Shown: positions 34,708-43,930, counted from the first letter of the stretch. The stretch is DNA of 64,000 nucleotides from Acidimicrobiia bacterium (GCA_947476745.1 CANJRG010000003.1:124001-188000), one strand, 5' to 3'. Numbers and translations are program-made. Notes: generated from the letters alone by a model not told the origin.

Positions 34708-37059
34708 GTGTACGACGACGTGCGGGTTCTCGATTGCAGCGACCACCGGGGCCAGTTCGCGGGCTATGTGCTCGCCGGTCTCGGGGCGGAGGTCATCGAC
34801 GTCGAATCGCCCGGTGGCAACCCCGCCCGCAGCAGGCCCCCCACCGCAGCGGGTACCGACCTGTCCCTGGAGTGGTGGGCCTATCACCGGGGACGGCGGC
34901 GGATCGAGCTCGGCGACCTCGGCGGGTTCGCAGCCGCTGCCGACGTGGTGATCGAGTCGGGCGCGTACCCGCTCGACCTGGCGGCCCTGCGCGCCACGAA
35001 CCCCCGACTGATCACCGTGTCGGTCACCGCGTTCGGCTCGGACGGGCCGAAGGCCGCCTGGCCCGCCGCCGATCTGACCATCGCCGCGGCCGCGTGCACC
35101 ATGGCGATCACCGGCGACGAGGACCGTGCCCCGGTGCGCTGCAGCGCGCCGCAGGCCTGGTTGCACGCGGCCGGTGACGCCGCGTGCGGGGTGGTGCTGG
35201 CCCTCGAGCAGCGCCGCCGCAGTGGTCGGGGTCAGCACGTCGAGGTGTCGGCCCAGATCTCGCTGATGCAGGCGGCGATCCCCGCTGCGCTGCTGGTTCC
35301 CAACGGCAACCCGGCGGTGGGCCGCATCGCCGGCGGCATCGCCCAGGGCCCGTTCCGGTTGCAGTTCGTGTATCCGGCGGCCGACGGGCACGTGTCGGTC
35401 ACCCTGCTGTTCGGTTCGACCATTGGTCGCTACACCGCCCGGCTGATGCAGTGGTTGTTCGAGGAGGGCCTCATCGATGCCGCGCTGCGCGACCTCGACT
35501 GGATCGAGTTCGGCAACGCGCTGTTCGTCGATCCCGAGGCACCGGCCCGCCTCGAGGCGGCCAAGGCGGCCATCGTGGCGCTGACCAGCAGCCGCACCAA
35601 GGCCGAGCTGTTCGCCGAGGCGCAACGGCGGGAGCTGTTGCTGGCCCCGGTGGTGACCCCGGTGGAGTTGATGGTCTCGGAGCAGCTCACGGCCCGCCGT
35701 TACTGGGAGACGGTGCAGGATCGCGACCTCGGTCCGGTCGTGGCGCCGGGCCCGATGGCCCGGTTCTCCGCCGGCCAGCCCGTACCGCTGGGGCCGCCCT
35801 CGGCCGAGCCCGTGCCGCCGCGTCCGGTGCCGGTGTTGGCCGCCCCGACGGGACAACCCGGGGACGCGCCGCTCGCCGGGTTGAAGGTGGTGGACCTCAC
35901 CTGGGTGTACGCCGGGCCGTTGAGCACCCGGGTGCTCGCCGATTTCGGGGCCACCGTGGTCAAGGTCGAGGGACCGCAACGGCCCGACGCGGCGCGTGGC
36001 GGTGGCGGGTTCCTCAACAATCAGCTCGACCTTGAGTCCTCGGTGCAGTTCGGCAGCTTCAACGTCGACAAGCTCGGTGTGGCGCTCGATCTGACCACCG
36101 AGGCCGGCCGCGACGTGCTGCGCGACCTTGCGGCCTGGGCCGACGTGCTGATCGAGTCCTACACGCCGGGCGTGATGGACGGCTGGGGGCTGGGCTGGGA
36201 CCAGCTGCGGGTGGTCAACCCCCGTCTGGTCATGGTCAGCACCAGCCTGATGGGCCACAGCGGGCCGCAGTCGACCTTCGCCGGGTTTGGCAACCTCGCC
36301 GGCGCGGTCACCGGGTACTACGAGCTGACCGGCTGGCCCGACCGTTCGCCGGCGGGGCCGTTCCTGGCCTACACCGACTATCTGGCCCCGCGGTTGACGG
36401 TGCCGCTGATCGGCGCAGCGTTGCACCGTCGCGAGCGCGTCGGTGAGGGCTGCCACATCGATTTCGCCCAGGCTGAGGGGGCCTTGCACTTCCTGGCCGC
36501 CACGGTGCTGGACGAGACGGTGAACGGGTTCAGCCAGACCCGGCTGGGCAACGCCGACCGTTTCGCCGTGCCCCACGGGGTGTACCCGGCCGCCGGCGAG
36601 GACCGGTGGCTGGCGGTGGCCTGCGAGGGTGACGCCCAGTGGGCGGCGCTGGCCGCGGTCATGGGCCGTCCCGACCTGGCGTCGTCGGGCCTGGCGGAGC
36701 GGCTCGCCCGCCGGGCCGAGCTCGACTCGCTGGTGGCTGCGTGGACCGCGGCACGCAGCGAGGCCGACGGCGAGGCGGCGCTCATCGCGGCGGGGGTGCC
36801 GGCGCATCGGGTGCAGAACAGCGGCGACCTGCTCGCCGACCCGCAACTGGCTCATCGGCGTCACTTCCGCACGGTGCCCCACCCCGTGCATGGCACCATG
36901 GTGGTCGAGGCCTCGCGCATCGTGCTGTCGGCCACCCCGGCCGAACCGGGCCGGGCCGGGCCGACGCTGGGGGAGCACACCGACCTGGTGCTGCGGCAGT
37001 TCCTCGGCTACGACGACGACCGGATCGTCGAGCTGGCGGTGGCCGGCGCCCTCGGCTGA
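34708..37059 (+). CDS. Double-domain CaiB/BaiF (family III) CoA-transferase
   Basis: A 783-residue protein made of two family III CoA-transferase copies in tandem. Copy one (about 1-375) shows VRVLDCSDHRGQFAGYVLAGLGAEVIDVE-like sequence, and copy two (about 390-783) starts LKVVDLTWVYAGPLSTRVLADFGATVVKVE. Such enzymes move CoA between carboxylic acids. At the place of the usual catalytic Asp, copy two has Glu (DFAQAEGAL) and copy one has neither (SLMQAAIPA), so copy one may be structural. GTG 34708 lies 8 nt after TAGGGT; the frame is open further upstream, but that part would overlap the divergent gene. Substrate unknown. Confidence 0.82.
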   Translation: MYDDVRVLDCSDHRGQFAGYVLAGLGAEVIDVESPGGNPARSRPPTAAGTDLSLEWWAYHRGRRRIELGDLGGFAAAADVVIESGAYPLDLAALRATNPRLITVSVTAFGSDGPKAAWPAADLTIAAAACTMAITGDEDRAPVRCSAPQAWLHAAGDAACGVVLALEQRRRSGRGQHVEVSAQISLMQAAIPAALLVPNGNPAVGRIAGGIAQGPFRLQFVYPAADGHVSVTLLFGSTIGRYTARLMQWLFEEGLIDAALRDLDWIEFGNALFVDPEAPARLEAAKAAIVALTSSRTKAELFAEAQRRELLLAPVVTPVELMVSEQLTARRYWETVQDRDLGPVVAPGPMARFSAGQPVPLGPPSAEPVPPRPVPVLAAPTGQPGDAPLAGLKVVDLTWVYAGPLSTRVLADFGATVVKVEGPQRPDAARGGGGFLNNQLDLESSVQFGSFNVDKLGVALDLTTEAGRDVLRDLAAWADVLIESYTPGVMDGWGLGWDQLRVVNPRLVMVSTSLMGHSGPQSTFAGFGNLAGAVTGYYELTGWPDRSPAGPFLAYTDYLAPRLTVPLIGAALHRRERVGEGCHIDFAQAEGALHFLAATVLDETVNGFSQTRLGNADRFAVPHGVYPAAGEDRWLAVACEGDAQWAALAAVMGRPDLASSGLAERLARRAELDSLVAAWTAARSEADGEAALIAAGVPAHRVQNSGDLLADPQLAHRRHFRTVPHPVHGTMVVEASRIVLSATPAEPGRAGPTLGEHTDLVLRQFLGYDDDRIVELAVAGALG

Positions 37060-37172
37060 TACCGCGAGGTACGGACCGGGTCGGAGTACGCGGCGGCGGT
37101 CGCGGCGGTCGCGTGTCCGGTCGCACTAGGTTGCCGGCACGCCGCGAGGGCGGCGGCCGACCGGGGGTGTCC

Positions 37173-38246
37173 ATGCAGTTCGGGGTGTGCCTGCATTCCA
37201 AGATCGACGACATCGACCTGGTGGTCCGGGCCGAGGAGCTCGGCTACGAGGCTGCGTGGTTCGCCGATTCGCAGATGTTGTGGGGCGATGCGTACGCCTG
37301 TATGGCGCTCGCCGCCACCCGCACCAGCCGGATCCGCATCGGCACCGGGGTCTCCGTCGTGGACACCCGCATCGCCCCGGTGACCGCCCACAGTATCGCC
37401 ACCATCAACGTGCTGGCTCCCGGCCGGACCTTTCTCGGGGTCGGTAACGGGTTCACCGCCTGGCGGGTGATGGCGCGCAAACCGGCCCGGTTGAGCGAGT
37501 TCGAGTCGTTCCTCGACACCACCCGGCGGCTGTTGCGCGGCGAGGAGGCACCGTTCAGCTACCGCGGGGCGACCACCGACGTGGCCTTCCAGATGGCCGA
37601 CCTGGGGTTCGTGAACGTCACCGACCCGGTGGAGATCCACGTGTCGGCCTTCGGTCCGAAGGGCCAGCGGCTCGCCGGTGCCTACGGCGACGGGCTGGTG
37701 GTCTCGGTGCCGCCCATCCGTTCGGCGGTCGAGCGCTGCCTGGCCAACGTCGCCGCCGGTGCCGCCGAGGCCGGGCGCAGCTTCGACCGCTCGGCATTCC
37801 AGCTGACCACCCTCACCGCGGTGGCGGTGCTCGAACCGGGCGAGGCCCTCGACTCGGACCGGGTGATCGAACAGTGCGGCCCGATGGCGGTGATGGCCTA
37901 CCACTACGCCTACGAGCGGCAACGCCAGTTCGGGGTGGAGCCGCCACCGCACCTGCGTGAGCGTTGGGACCGGTACGTGGCGTCGGTGGAGGCCACGCCC
38001 GAGGCGCAGCGGCACTATCGCATCCACGCCGGTCACGGCACCTACCTGCATCCCGACGAGCGTGAGTTCGCCACGCCGGAGCTGATTCGCATGACCTGCA
38101 TGGTGGGCACGCCGGGCGAGTTGGCCGAGCAGATCCGGGCGCTCGAGGACGCCGGTCTCGATCACGTCATGGTGCTGCCCAGTTTCGCCTCGCGCTACCG
38201 GGCGACGGAGGAACTGGCCACCAAGGTCTTCCCCCTGCTCGGCTGA
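37173..38246 (+). CDS. LLM-class flavin/F420-dependent oxidoreductase
   Basis: A 357-residue luciferase-like TIM barrel. MQFGVCLHSKIDDIDLVVRAEELGYEAAWF at the start and RIRIGTGVSVVDTRIAPVTA near 60 are family features. GRTFLGVGNGFTAWR near 90 and VGTPGELAEQIRALEDAGLDHV near 315 complete the fold. ATG 37173 fits the barrel start. It follows the CoA-transferase by 113 nt, with a TAGGTT hexamer at about 37128 between them. The substrate is not predictable. Confidence 0.82.
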   Translation: MQFGVCLHSKIDDIDLVVRAEELGYEAAWFADSQMLWGDAYACMALAATRTSRIRIGTGVSVVDTRIAPVTAHSIATINVLAPGRTFLGVGNGFTAWRVMARKPARLSEFESFLDTTRRLLRGEEAPFSYRGATTDVAFQMADLGFVNVTDPVEIHVSAFGPKGQRLAGAYGDGLVVSVPPIRSAVERCLANVAAGAAEAGRSFDRSAFQLTTLTAVAVLEPGEALDSDRVIEQCGPMAVMAYHYAYERQRQFGVEPPPHLRERWDRYVASVEATPEAQRHYRIHAGHGTYLHPDEREFATPELIRMTCMVGTPGELAEQIRALEDAGLDHVMVLPSFASRYRATEELATKVFPLLG

Positions 38247-38319
38247 GTGACGCTGGAGGTGACCGCCGGGCGACCGCCGTGACGGCGGCGCCGGGCGTGG
38301 ACATTTTCCGCGTCCGCTT

Positions 38320-39819
38320 TCAGCGGTGGCCGGAGCGGCCGAGGGCCAGCATCGCCTCGACGAGGGCATCGCCGCGGGCCAACACCGGGCCGGGCGTGCC
38401 GCTCATGGTTCCTTCGGCGGCCCAGTACAGGACCTTGCGGTTGCGTGCCGCCGAGCCGAGGTAGAACCGCTCGTAGAGGGCGTGGCGGCCGGCCAGGGCG
38501 GAGCCGCAGAAGTCCCAGGCAAGTCGGAAGACCGCCGAGCGGCTCTCGGCGTCGAGGTCGTCGGCACCGCGCATGTAGCGCTCGACGAGGCCATGGATGC
38601 GCTCGTCGTCGAGCATGCCCCGCGACGGCGCGGCGATGAGATTGTGGCTGCCGATGAGGATGAGGATCTCGAACGCCCGGGGGATCCACTGCGTCAACGT
38701 GGCCCGCAGCGGGGCCAGGGGCCGTTCGTCGGGGAACCACACCCCGTCGCCGTAGTCGCGTGCGTGTTCGACGGACAGCAGCAGGCCGCTGCGAGTCATC
38801 TCCACGTAGGTGAGCAGCTCGCCCATCATGTCGGCGGTCAACTCGCTGGTGTCGCCGATGGCCCGGCGCATCCTCGAGGCCAGGCCGTAGGCGAACTCGA
38901 GCTTGGTGAGCGCCCGGATGGTGGTCTGCTGCATCACGTTCGGCCACCAGGCCAGCCGCATCACGCTGTTGTAGACCCCGACGTCGCCGTCGATGAACAC
39001 GTTCTCCTTGGGCACCTCGACGTCGTCGAACATGACGAAGGCGTCCTGCTCGTCGAAGTTGCTCGACAGCGGGTGGTCGAAGGCGTCGCCGCCCACGGCA
39101 TAGCTGTCGCGGCACAGGAAGACCAGTCCCGGGGTGTCCATGGGGACGGCGAAGCTGAGCGCGTAGGGCTCGAGCCCGTCGGGCCGGCCGGTGAGCGGGA
39201 AGCCCGGGTACACCACCAGCTCGTCGGCGAAGGGGGCGGAGGTGGCCAGGATGCGGGCGCCGCGCAGGATGATGCTGTCGGCGGTCTCGCCCACCTTGTG
39301 CAGTGGGACCTCGTCGCCGGGCTTGGGGGCGTCGCCCTTGCGCTTGTCCACCGTCGGATGCACGATCGTGTGGGTCAGGGCGATGTCGTTGCGGCGCAGC
39401 CGCTTCTGGAACGCCACCAGGTTGTCGGCACCGCGGGCGTTGCGTTCGCCGGGGCCGGCCCATTCCCGGCGCCGGCCGGCGAACCCGGCGAAGGTGACGT
39501 TCTTGTAGTCCGGCGTGCGGCCCATGAGCCCGACGCTGATCTCGGCGATGCGTTCGAGCCCACGGTGGCGCCGCCACAGGTCGTCGCGGGAGCGGGGGAT
39601 GAGGTGGCTGACGTTGATGGACTCGCCGGTCTCGGGGTCCGCCATCAAGCAGTCCTCGGCGCACTCGAACTGTCGGTCGAAGACCCGGGCCATCGAGTGG
39701 GCCGCGGCCTGCAGGGCCGGGTGTTCGGTGACGTCGCGGACCCGTTCGGGGCCGAGCCACAGCTCACGCGAGGATGCTTTGAGGCCCTCGAGGTACTGCT
39801 CGCCGGTTCGTGCGCCCAT
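38320..39819 (-). CDS. 4-hydroxyphenylacetate 3-hydroxylase (HpaB)-family flavin monooxygenase
   Basis: A 499-residue protein of the HpaB/acyl-CoA dehydrogenase-like fold. RTGEQYLEGL near residue 4, THTIVHPTVDKRK near 140, and ISNEQ-like FDEQDAFVMFDDVEVPKENVF near 235 are readable. The family uses reduced flavin from a partner reductase to hydroxylate phenols; a group of them instead are 4-hydroxybutyryl-CoA dehydratase-like, but cluster-binding cysteines are not evident. ATG 39819 has GGAGGCG upstream. A strong promoter overlaps a 14-bp palindrome at 39884-39923, so expression is probably repressed until a substrate appears. Confidence 0.8.
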   Translation of the reverse strand: MGARTGEQYLEGLKASSRELWLGPERVRDVTEHPALQAAAHSMARVFDRQFECAEDCLMADPETGESINVSHLIPRSRDDLWRRHRGLERIAEISVGLMGRTPDYKNVTFAGFAGRRREWAGPGERNARGADNLVAFQKRLRRNDIALTHTIVHPTVDKRKGDAPKPGDEVPLHKVGETADSIILRGARILATSAPFADELVVYPGFPLTGRPDGLEPYALSFAVPMDTPGLVFLCRDSYAVGGDAFDHPLSSNFDEQDAFVMFDDVEVPKENVFIDGDVGVYNSVMRLAWWPNVMQQTTIRALTKLEFAYGLASRMRRAIGDTSELTADMMGELLTYVEMTRSGLLLSVEHARDYGDGVWFPDERPLAPLRATLTQWIPRAFEILILIGSHNLIAAPSRGMLDDERIHGLVERYMRGADDLDAESRSAVFRLAWDFCGSALAGRHALYERFYLGSAARNRKVLYWAAEGTMSGTPGPVLARGDALVEAMLALGRSGHR

Positions 39820-39883
39820 GGTGGTCTCGCCTCCGATGACCGGTGCAGGCCGGGACCCGGCGGCTTCTGGCCTGGTCGCGGGC

Positions 39884-39912
39884 ACTGTAACGGTACGCAA
39901 CCGGGCAGACAA
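39884..39912 (-). promoter_or_regulatory. Promoter of the HpaB-family gene
   Basis: On the minus strand, TTGTCT (39907-39912), 17-bp spacer, TACAGT (39884-39889). Confidence 0.65.
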
Positions 39913-39923
39913 GCACGTGCTTG
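39910..39923. promoter_or_regulatory. 14-bp palindromic operator at the HpaB-family promoter
   Basis: CAAGCACGTGCTTG is a perfect palindrome that overlaps the -35 box of the promoter. TetR-family operators often have CAAG...CTTG half sites. No regulator gene is adjacent. Confidence 0.6.
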
Positions 39924-39942
39924 GTCGGCCCGGCGGGATCGT

Positions 39943-41562
39943 TCAGCCCCGGCCGAGGATCAGGCCCCACGGGTCGGGACAGGCCGGCATCGGGACCTCG
40001 ATGAGGGCCGGTCGGTCGGCGTCGACGGCCCGCCGGACTGCGGCCTCGAGCTGGGTGGGGTCGGTGGCCCGCTCGCTGTGCACCCCGAAGGAACGGCCCA
40101 ACGCCACCCAGTCGGGGTTGGTCAGCTCGGTGCCGAGGTGCACCCCGTCGAACTGGGCGTTCTGCATGCGTTGCACGTTGCCGTAGGCCCCGTCGCTGAA
40201 GACCACCACCACCACGCCGAGGCCGTAATGGGTGGCGGTGGCCAGCTCGCTCAGCCCGTAGCCGAACCCCCCGTCTCCGGTGATGGAGACCACCGCCCGG
40301 CCAGGGTTGCCGACCTTCACACCGAGTGCGGTGGGGTAGCCGTAGCCGAGGGTGCCCTGGAAGCCGGGCCACAGGTAGCTGCGCGGGGCGTGGACGGGGT
40401 AGCCGGCCATCGCCACGTAGCCGACCTGGGTCAGCTCGTTGACCAGGACGCCGTCGTCGGGGATGGCCCGGCGCAGCGCTGCGCAGTAGGACCACTGCGG
40501 TTGCAGTTGGGCCAGCGCCGCGGTCTCGCGGGCCCGTACCGCGTCGAGGTCGTCGGCCCAGCAGGGCCGGTCGGGGCCGTCGAGCCGCTCGAGCAGCGCG
40601 GCGAGCCCGGCCGCGGCGTCGGCCGCGACGGCCACATCGGGGTTGCGGGGCGGGCCGAAGTCCTTGGCCTCGAGGGTGAGGTGCACAACGGTGCAGCCCT
40701 CCGGGGCGGGCCACTTCCGGGCGCTCTGGCTGAGACCGCGGCTGCCGACGATCAGGATGGCGTCGGCCCGTTCCTGCACCTCGCGGCCGGCCACGGTCAT
40801 CAGCGCCAGCGGGTCGCGGTCGTCGATGGCGCCGCGGCCGTTGGAGGTGGTGGTGACCGGTGCGCCGAGCCGGCGGGCGAGGGCCAGCAGCTCCTCGTGG
40901 GCCTCCGAAGCCAAGACCCCGCCGCCGGCGACGATGAAGGGCCGGCTGGCGGCCCGCAGCGCGTCGGCGGCACGGTCGAGCGCCGCGGCGTCGCCGGCCT
41001 CGGGGGTGGTGGCGGGCTGGGGGCGCAGCAGCTCGGCGGCGGTGCGGCCCGCGAGGATGTCCGGCGGTAGCTCCACTGCCACCGGGCCGGGGCCGTCGGC
41101 CAGCTGGGCCATGGCCTGGCGGACGGCGCCGGGCACCCGGTCGGGGTCGGTGACCAGCTCGGCCCCGCGACACAGGGTGCGCAGGATGCCGCTCTGGTCG
41201 GGGATCTCGTGGACCATGCCGAGCTCGCGTCCCAGGCCGCGGGTGGGTAGCTGCCCGGTGAGCAGCAGGACCTTGGAGTACACCGACCACGACGTGACCA
41301 GACCTGCGCCGGCATTGAGCACGCCGGGGCCGGGCACGACCATGCCGACGCCGACCTTGCCGGTGGTCCGGGCGTAGCCGTCGGCCGCGTAGGTCGCCGT
41401 CTGCTCGTGGCGGCAGGAGATGAAGGTGATGTCGTCGGTGACCTTGGACAGGCCGGCGGTGGCGTAGTCGAGCTGCACGCCGGGGATGCCGAAGATGTGT
41501 TGCACGCCTTCTTCGACGAGCTGGCGGGCCATGGCCTCGCCCCCGGTCATCTTTTCGGTCAT
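39943..41562 (-). CDS. Thiamine diphosphate-dependent enzyme, acetolactate synthase large-subunit-like
   Basis: A 539-residue ThDP enzyme. GVQHIFGIPGVQLDYATAG near residue 17 and CRHEQTATYAADGYAR near 46 contain the cofactor-activating glutamate. GDGGFGYGLSELATATHYG followed by AYGN near 450 is the ThDP/Mg motif. Three domains (PYR, central, PP) are all present. It resembles acetolactate synthases, but paralogues include oxo-acid decarboxylases and oxalyl-CoA decarboxylase. No small regulatory subunit gene is next to it, so a catabolic decarboxylase or ligase is as likely. ATG 41562 has AAGGGGA upstream. Confidence 0.82.
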   Translation of the reverse strand: MTEKMTGGEAMARQLVEEGVQHIFGIPGVQLDYATAGLSKVTDDITFISCRHEQTATYAADGYARTTGKVGVGMVVPGPGVLNAGAGLVTSWSVYSKVLLLTGQLPTRGLGRELGMVHEIPDQSGILRTLCRGAELVTDPDRVPGAVRQAMAQLADGPGPVAVELPPDILAGRTAAELLRPQPATTPEAGDAAALDRAADALRAASRPFIVAGGGVLASEAHEELLALARRLGAPVTTTSNGRGAIDDRDPLALMTVAGREVQERADAILIVGSRGLSQSARKWPAPEGCTVVHLTLEAKDFGPPRNPDVAVAADAAAGLAALLERLDGPDRPCWADDLDAVRARETAALAQLQPQWSYCAALRRAIPDDGVLVNELTQVGYVAMAGYPVHAPRSYLWPGFQGTLGYGYPTALGVKVGNPGRAVVSITGDGGFGYGLSELATATHYGLGVVVVVFSDGAYGNVQRMQNAQFDGVHLGTELTNPDWVALGRSFGVHSERATDPTQLEAAVRRAVDADRPALIEVPMPACPDPWGLILGRG

Positions 41563-41603
41563 GACGTCCCCTTTTGTTCGGAGCGGGCCGAGGTTACCGC
41601 GAC

Positions 41604-41659
41604 GCTCGTTGTCGACGGCTCGTTGTCGACGGCTCGTTGTCGACGGCTCGTGGCCGACG
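41604..41659. repeat. 14-bp tandem repeat, three perfect copies plus one decayed
   Basis: GCTCGTTGTCGACG occurs at 41604, 41618 and 41632, with a decayed fourth copy at 41646. It lies between the methyltransferase stop and the ThDP enzyme start, in the probable 5' untranslated region of the latter. Confidence 0.85.
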
Positions 41660-41668
41660 GTCGGTGGC

Positions 41669-42418
41669 TCAGCGCACGGCCGAGGCCAGCACCACCTGGG
41701 ACAGACCGAACGGTATGGAGCGGCGGCGCAGGAGGGCCCGCTCGGCGGCACCGAGGCGGGACAACACGGCGGAGGCGATGCGGCCGGCCGATGCCTCCTC
41801 GTCGGTGTCCGCGGTCAGCCGGCCGAGCGGGGTGCGGCGCACCGCGAGCGCCGGCGGGACGAGGTAGGAGAAGAAGTAGCTGGCCCGTTCGACCCGGAAC
41901 CGGGCGGACCCGACGGTGGTGGTGAGTTCGGACAACCGGTAGCGGCGGCGGTGTCCGGCCCGTTCGTCGTGGTCGCTCCACAGGCCCTGGTAGGACGGAA
42001 CGGTGACCAGCAGCAGCCCACCGGGTCGCAGGACCCGGCGGTATTCGCGCAGCGCCACGCGGTCGTCGTCGAGGTGCTCGAGGACGTCGGAGCTGACCAG
42101 CAGGTCGGTGCAGCCGTCGGCGAAGGGCAGCTGCTCTGCGGCGGCGGCGAGGACCGATCCCTGCGGATGGTGCCGGGCGTAGGCCAGGGCGTCCTCGGAG
42201 AGGTCGGTGCCGGCGACGCGCCGGGCGCCGAGCTCGCGCAGCACGGCCATGGTCTCGCCGGTGCCGCAGCCGACGTCGAGCGCGGTCGTTCCCGGTTGGA
42301 CCCGGCCAGCCAGCAGCTGCCGGAACAGCTCGCGTCGGGCTTCGTACCACCAGTGCCCGGTGGCGCGTTGGGCCATGACCGCGAAGTACTCGGCATCGGG
42401 CTGGCGTTCGGGGTTCAT
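41669..42418 (-). CDS. Class I SAM-dependent methyltransferase
   Basis: A 249-residue methyltransferase. HWWYEARRELFRQLL near residue 20 and ALDVGCGTGETMAVLRELG near 43 (SAM loop), then LLVSSDVLEHLDDD near 105 and LRPGGLLLVTVPSYQGLWSDHDE near 130, match the type found in polysaccharide and lipid-glycan clusters. A C-terminal hydrophobic stretch may touch the membrane. ATG 42418 overlaps the stop of the next upstream methyltransferase by 4 nt, so the two are coupled. Acceptor unknown. Confidence 0.85.
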   Translation of the reverse strand: MNPERQPDAEYFAVMAQRATGHWWYEARRELFRQLLAGRVQPGTTALDVGCGTGETMAVLRELGARRVAGTDLSEDALAYARHHPQGSVLAAAAEQLPFADGCTDLLVSSDVLEHLDDDRVALREYRRVLRPGGLLLVTVPSYQGLWSDHDERAGHRRRYRLSELTTTVGSARFRVERASYFFSYLVPPALAVRRTPLGRLTADTDEEASAGRIASAVLSRLGAAERALLRRRSIPFGLSQVVLASAVR

Positions 42419-43089
42419 CGGGCCTGCCCGCACAAGAGCAGGTGGGGGTGAGGGTAGCCCCGGTCGAGGCGTTGGCGGGTGGTGGTCAGCCCGGCGGCAT
42501 GCAGGGTGTCGACGAGGTCGTCGACGGCCACGAACCGCACGACCTCGCCCTGGGTCACCTTGGCCACGCGGGTCGCGGCCAGCTCCTGGGTGCGGGCCAG
42601 GCGGTACTTCCATGCCGGCCGGGTGTCGATCTCCTTGATGACCAGCGACCCGCCCGGGCGCAGCGCCGCGGCGCAGGCCCGAACCAGCTCGAGGGCGGCG
42701 TCGGCGCCGAGCAGGTACAGCACGTCGCAGATCACGACTGCGTCCCAGCTCTGGCCGGGCGGCGGCCGCCAGCCGGCGGCGACGGCGGCGAAGCTGACCC
42801 GTCCGGCATCCTCGAGCGCCGCGGCGGCTCGGTCGGCCTCGCCGATCTTGGCCACGTCGACGTCGACGCCGTGGACCTCGCGGCCGGGTTCGGCGGCGGC
42901 GAGCACCAGCGAGAGCAGGCCGTGGCCGCAACCGACGTCGAGGATGCGTCCGTGGCGTGGCACGGCCGCTTCGACCGCGGCGAGCGGCGCGCTGAGCCAG
43001 CGCACCAGGACATGGGTGCGGGTGCTGCGGGGAAGGCCGCGGTAGCAGCGCAGCGCGGTGCGGGCGGCCGGGGTCAGACGGAGGCTCAT
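42415..43089 (-). CDS. Class I SAM-dependent methyltransferase
   Basis: A 224-residue methyltransferase. GRILDVGCGHGLLSLVLAA near residue 47 is the SAM loop, VDVDVAKIGEADRAA near 75 is motif II, and VVICDVLYLLG near 117 follows. GGSLVIKEIDTRPAWKYRLAR near 147 suggests a small-molecule or lipid acceptor type. It is coupled to the downstream methyltransferase and starts 10 nt after the deacetylase stop. Confidence 0.83.
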   Translation of the reverse strand: MSLRLTPAARTALRCYRGLPRSTRTHVLVRWLSAPLAAVEAAVPRHGRILDVGCGHGLLSLVLAAAEPGREVHGVDVDVAKIGEADRAAAALEDAGRVSFAAVAAGWRPPPGQSWDAVVICDVLYLLGADAALELVRACAAALRPGGSLVIKEIDTRPAWKYRLARTQELAATRVAKVTQGEVVRFVAVDDLVDTLHAAGLTTTRQRLDRGYPHPHLLLCGQAR

Positions 43090-43099
43090 CGGTGGCGGC

Positions 43100-43930
43100 T
43101 CAGAGATCGGCGAAGGAGCCGAGGACGAACCCGCGCCGGCGGATGTGTTCGGTGATCGTTGGGTCGCACAGCGCCGCGAGCTCGTCGGGCCAGCGGAAGC
43201 CCCAGCGGTAGCGGTCGCGGTCGGGATCCTCGGCGAGTCCGGGATGGCAGCCGATCTCGGCCGAGGCGACCGGGCCGAGGGCCTGCAGTACCGCCCGCAG
43301 GCGGTCGAGGTCGAGCGCGCCCGACTCGTTGAGACCGGCGAAGATCTGCGGCTGGCGCAGGCCGTTGGCGCGTGCCGCGGCGGCGAGCTGGTCGGCGAGG
43401 CGGTTCAGCAGGAAGGCCTTGGCGCCGCGGGCCGAGCTACGGGGCACCCGGATGGCGTCGATACCGTGGTCGCGAGCCAAGTCGAGCACGACTCGGCGGA
43501 CCACCGGCCACAGGTGCAGGTGCTGGTGGGTGTCGACGTGGGTGGGTACGACGCCGGCATCCTCGATGCGGCGCAGCTGTGCGCCGAGCTCGGCGCGGAC
43601 CTCACCGGGGTCGATGCGGCCGGCGCTCGCCCGGGGCAGGAACTGCTTCCACGACGCCCAGAAGCGGCCACGGGCGTCGACGAGGGAGGGGATTTCCCGG
43701 GCGCTGAGCAGCGGCGGGTCCTCGCCGACGAGGGCGAAGTGGACGCCGATGCCGAGGCCGTTGCGGTCCGCGCCGCGCCAGCAGGCCACGGCGTCGTCGA
43801 AGGCCGGGGCCACCGCCAGCATCGAGGTCGAGGTGATGACCCCGTGCTCGAACCCGTGGACGATGCCACGGTTCACCCCGGGTGTGAGACCGAAATCGTC
43901 GGCGTTGACGATCAGCAGAGCCGGGTTCAT
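43100..43930 (-). CDS. YdjC/ChbG-HpnK family carbohydrate deacetylase
   Basis: A 276-residue metal-dependent deacetylase fold. VNADDFGLTPGVNRGIV near residue 7 carries the metal-binding aspartates, and VPTHVDTHQHLHLWP near 125 carries the histidines. Family members remove N-acetyl groups from chito-oligosaccharides (ChbG) or act in hopanoid clusters (HpnK). The start ATG 43930 overlaps the glycosyltransferase stop by 4 nt, so it most likely deacetylates the glycan made by its neighbours. Confidence 0.87.
   Translation of the reverse strand: MNPALLIVNADDFGLTPGVNRGIVHGFEHGVITSTSMLAVAPAFDDAVACWRGADRNGLGIGVHFALVGEDPPLLSAREIPSLVDARGRFWASWKQFLPRASAGRIDPGEVRAELGAQLRRIEDAGVVPTHVDTHQHLHLWPVVRRVVLDLARDHGIDAIRVPRSSARGAKAFLLNRLADQLAAAARANGLRQPQIFAGLNESGALDLDRLRAVLQALGPVASAEIGCHPGLAEDPDRDRYRWGFRWPDELAALCDPTITEHIRRRGFVLGSFADL

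Noticed and set aside
38275-38312. GC-rich direct repeats between the convergent LLM and HpaB genes as a terminator
   Set aside because: CCGCCGT/ACGGCGG can pair but with almost no loop and no U tract.
39943-41562. The ThDP enzyme as biosynthetic acetolactate synthase (ilvB)
   Set aside because: No ilvN-like small subunit or ilvC is adjacent, and the neighbours look catabolic, so the name was not used.
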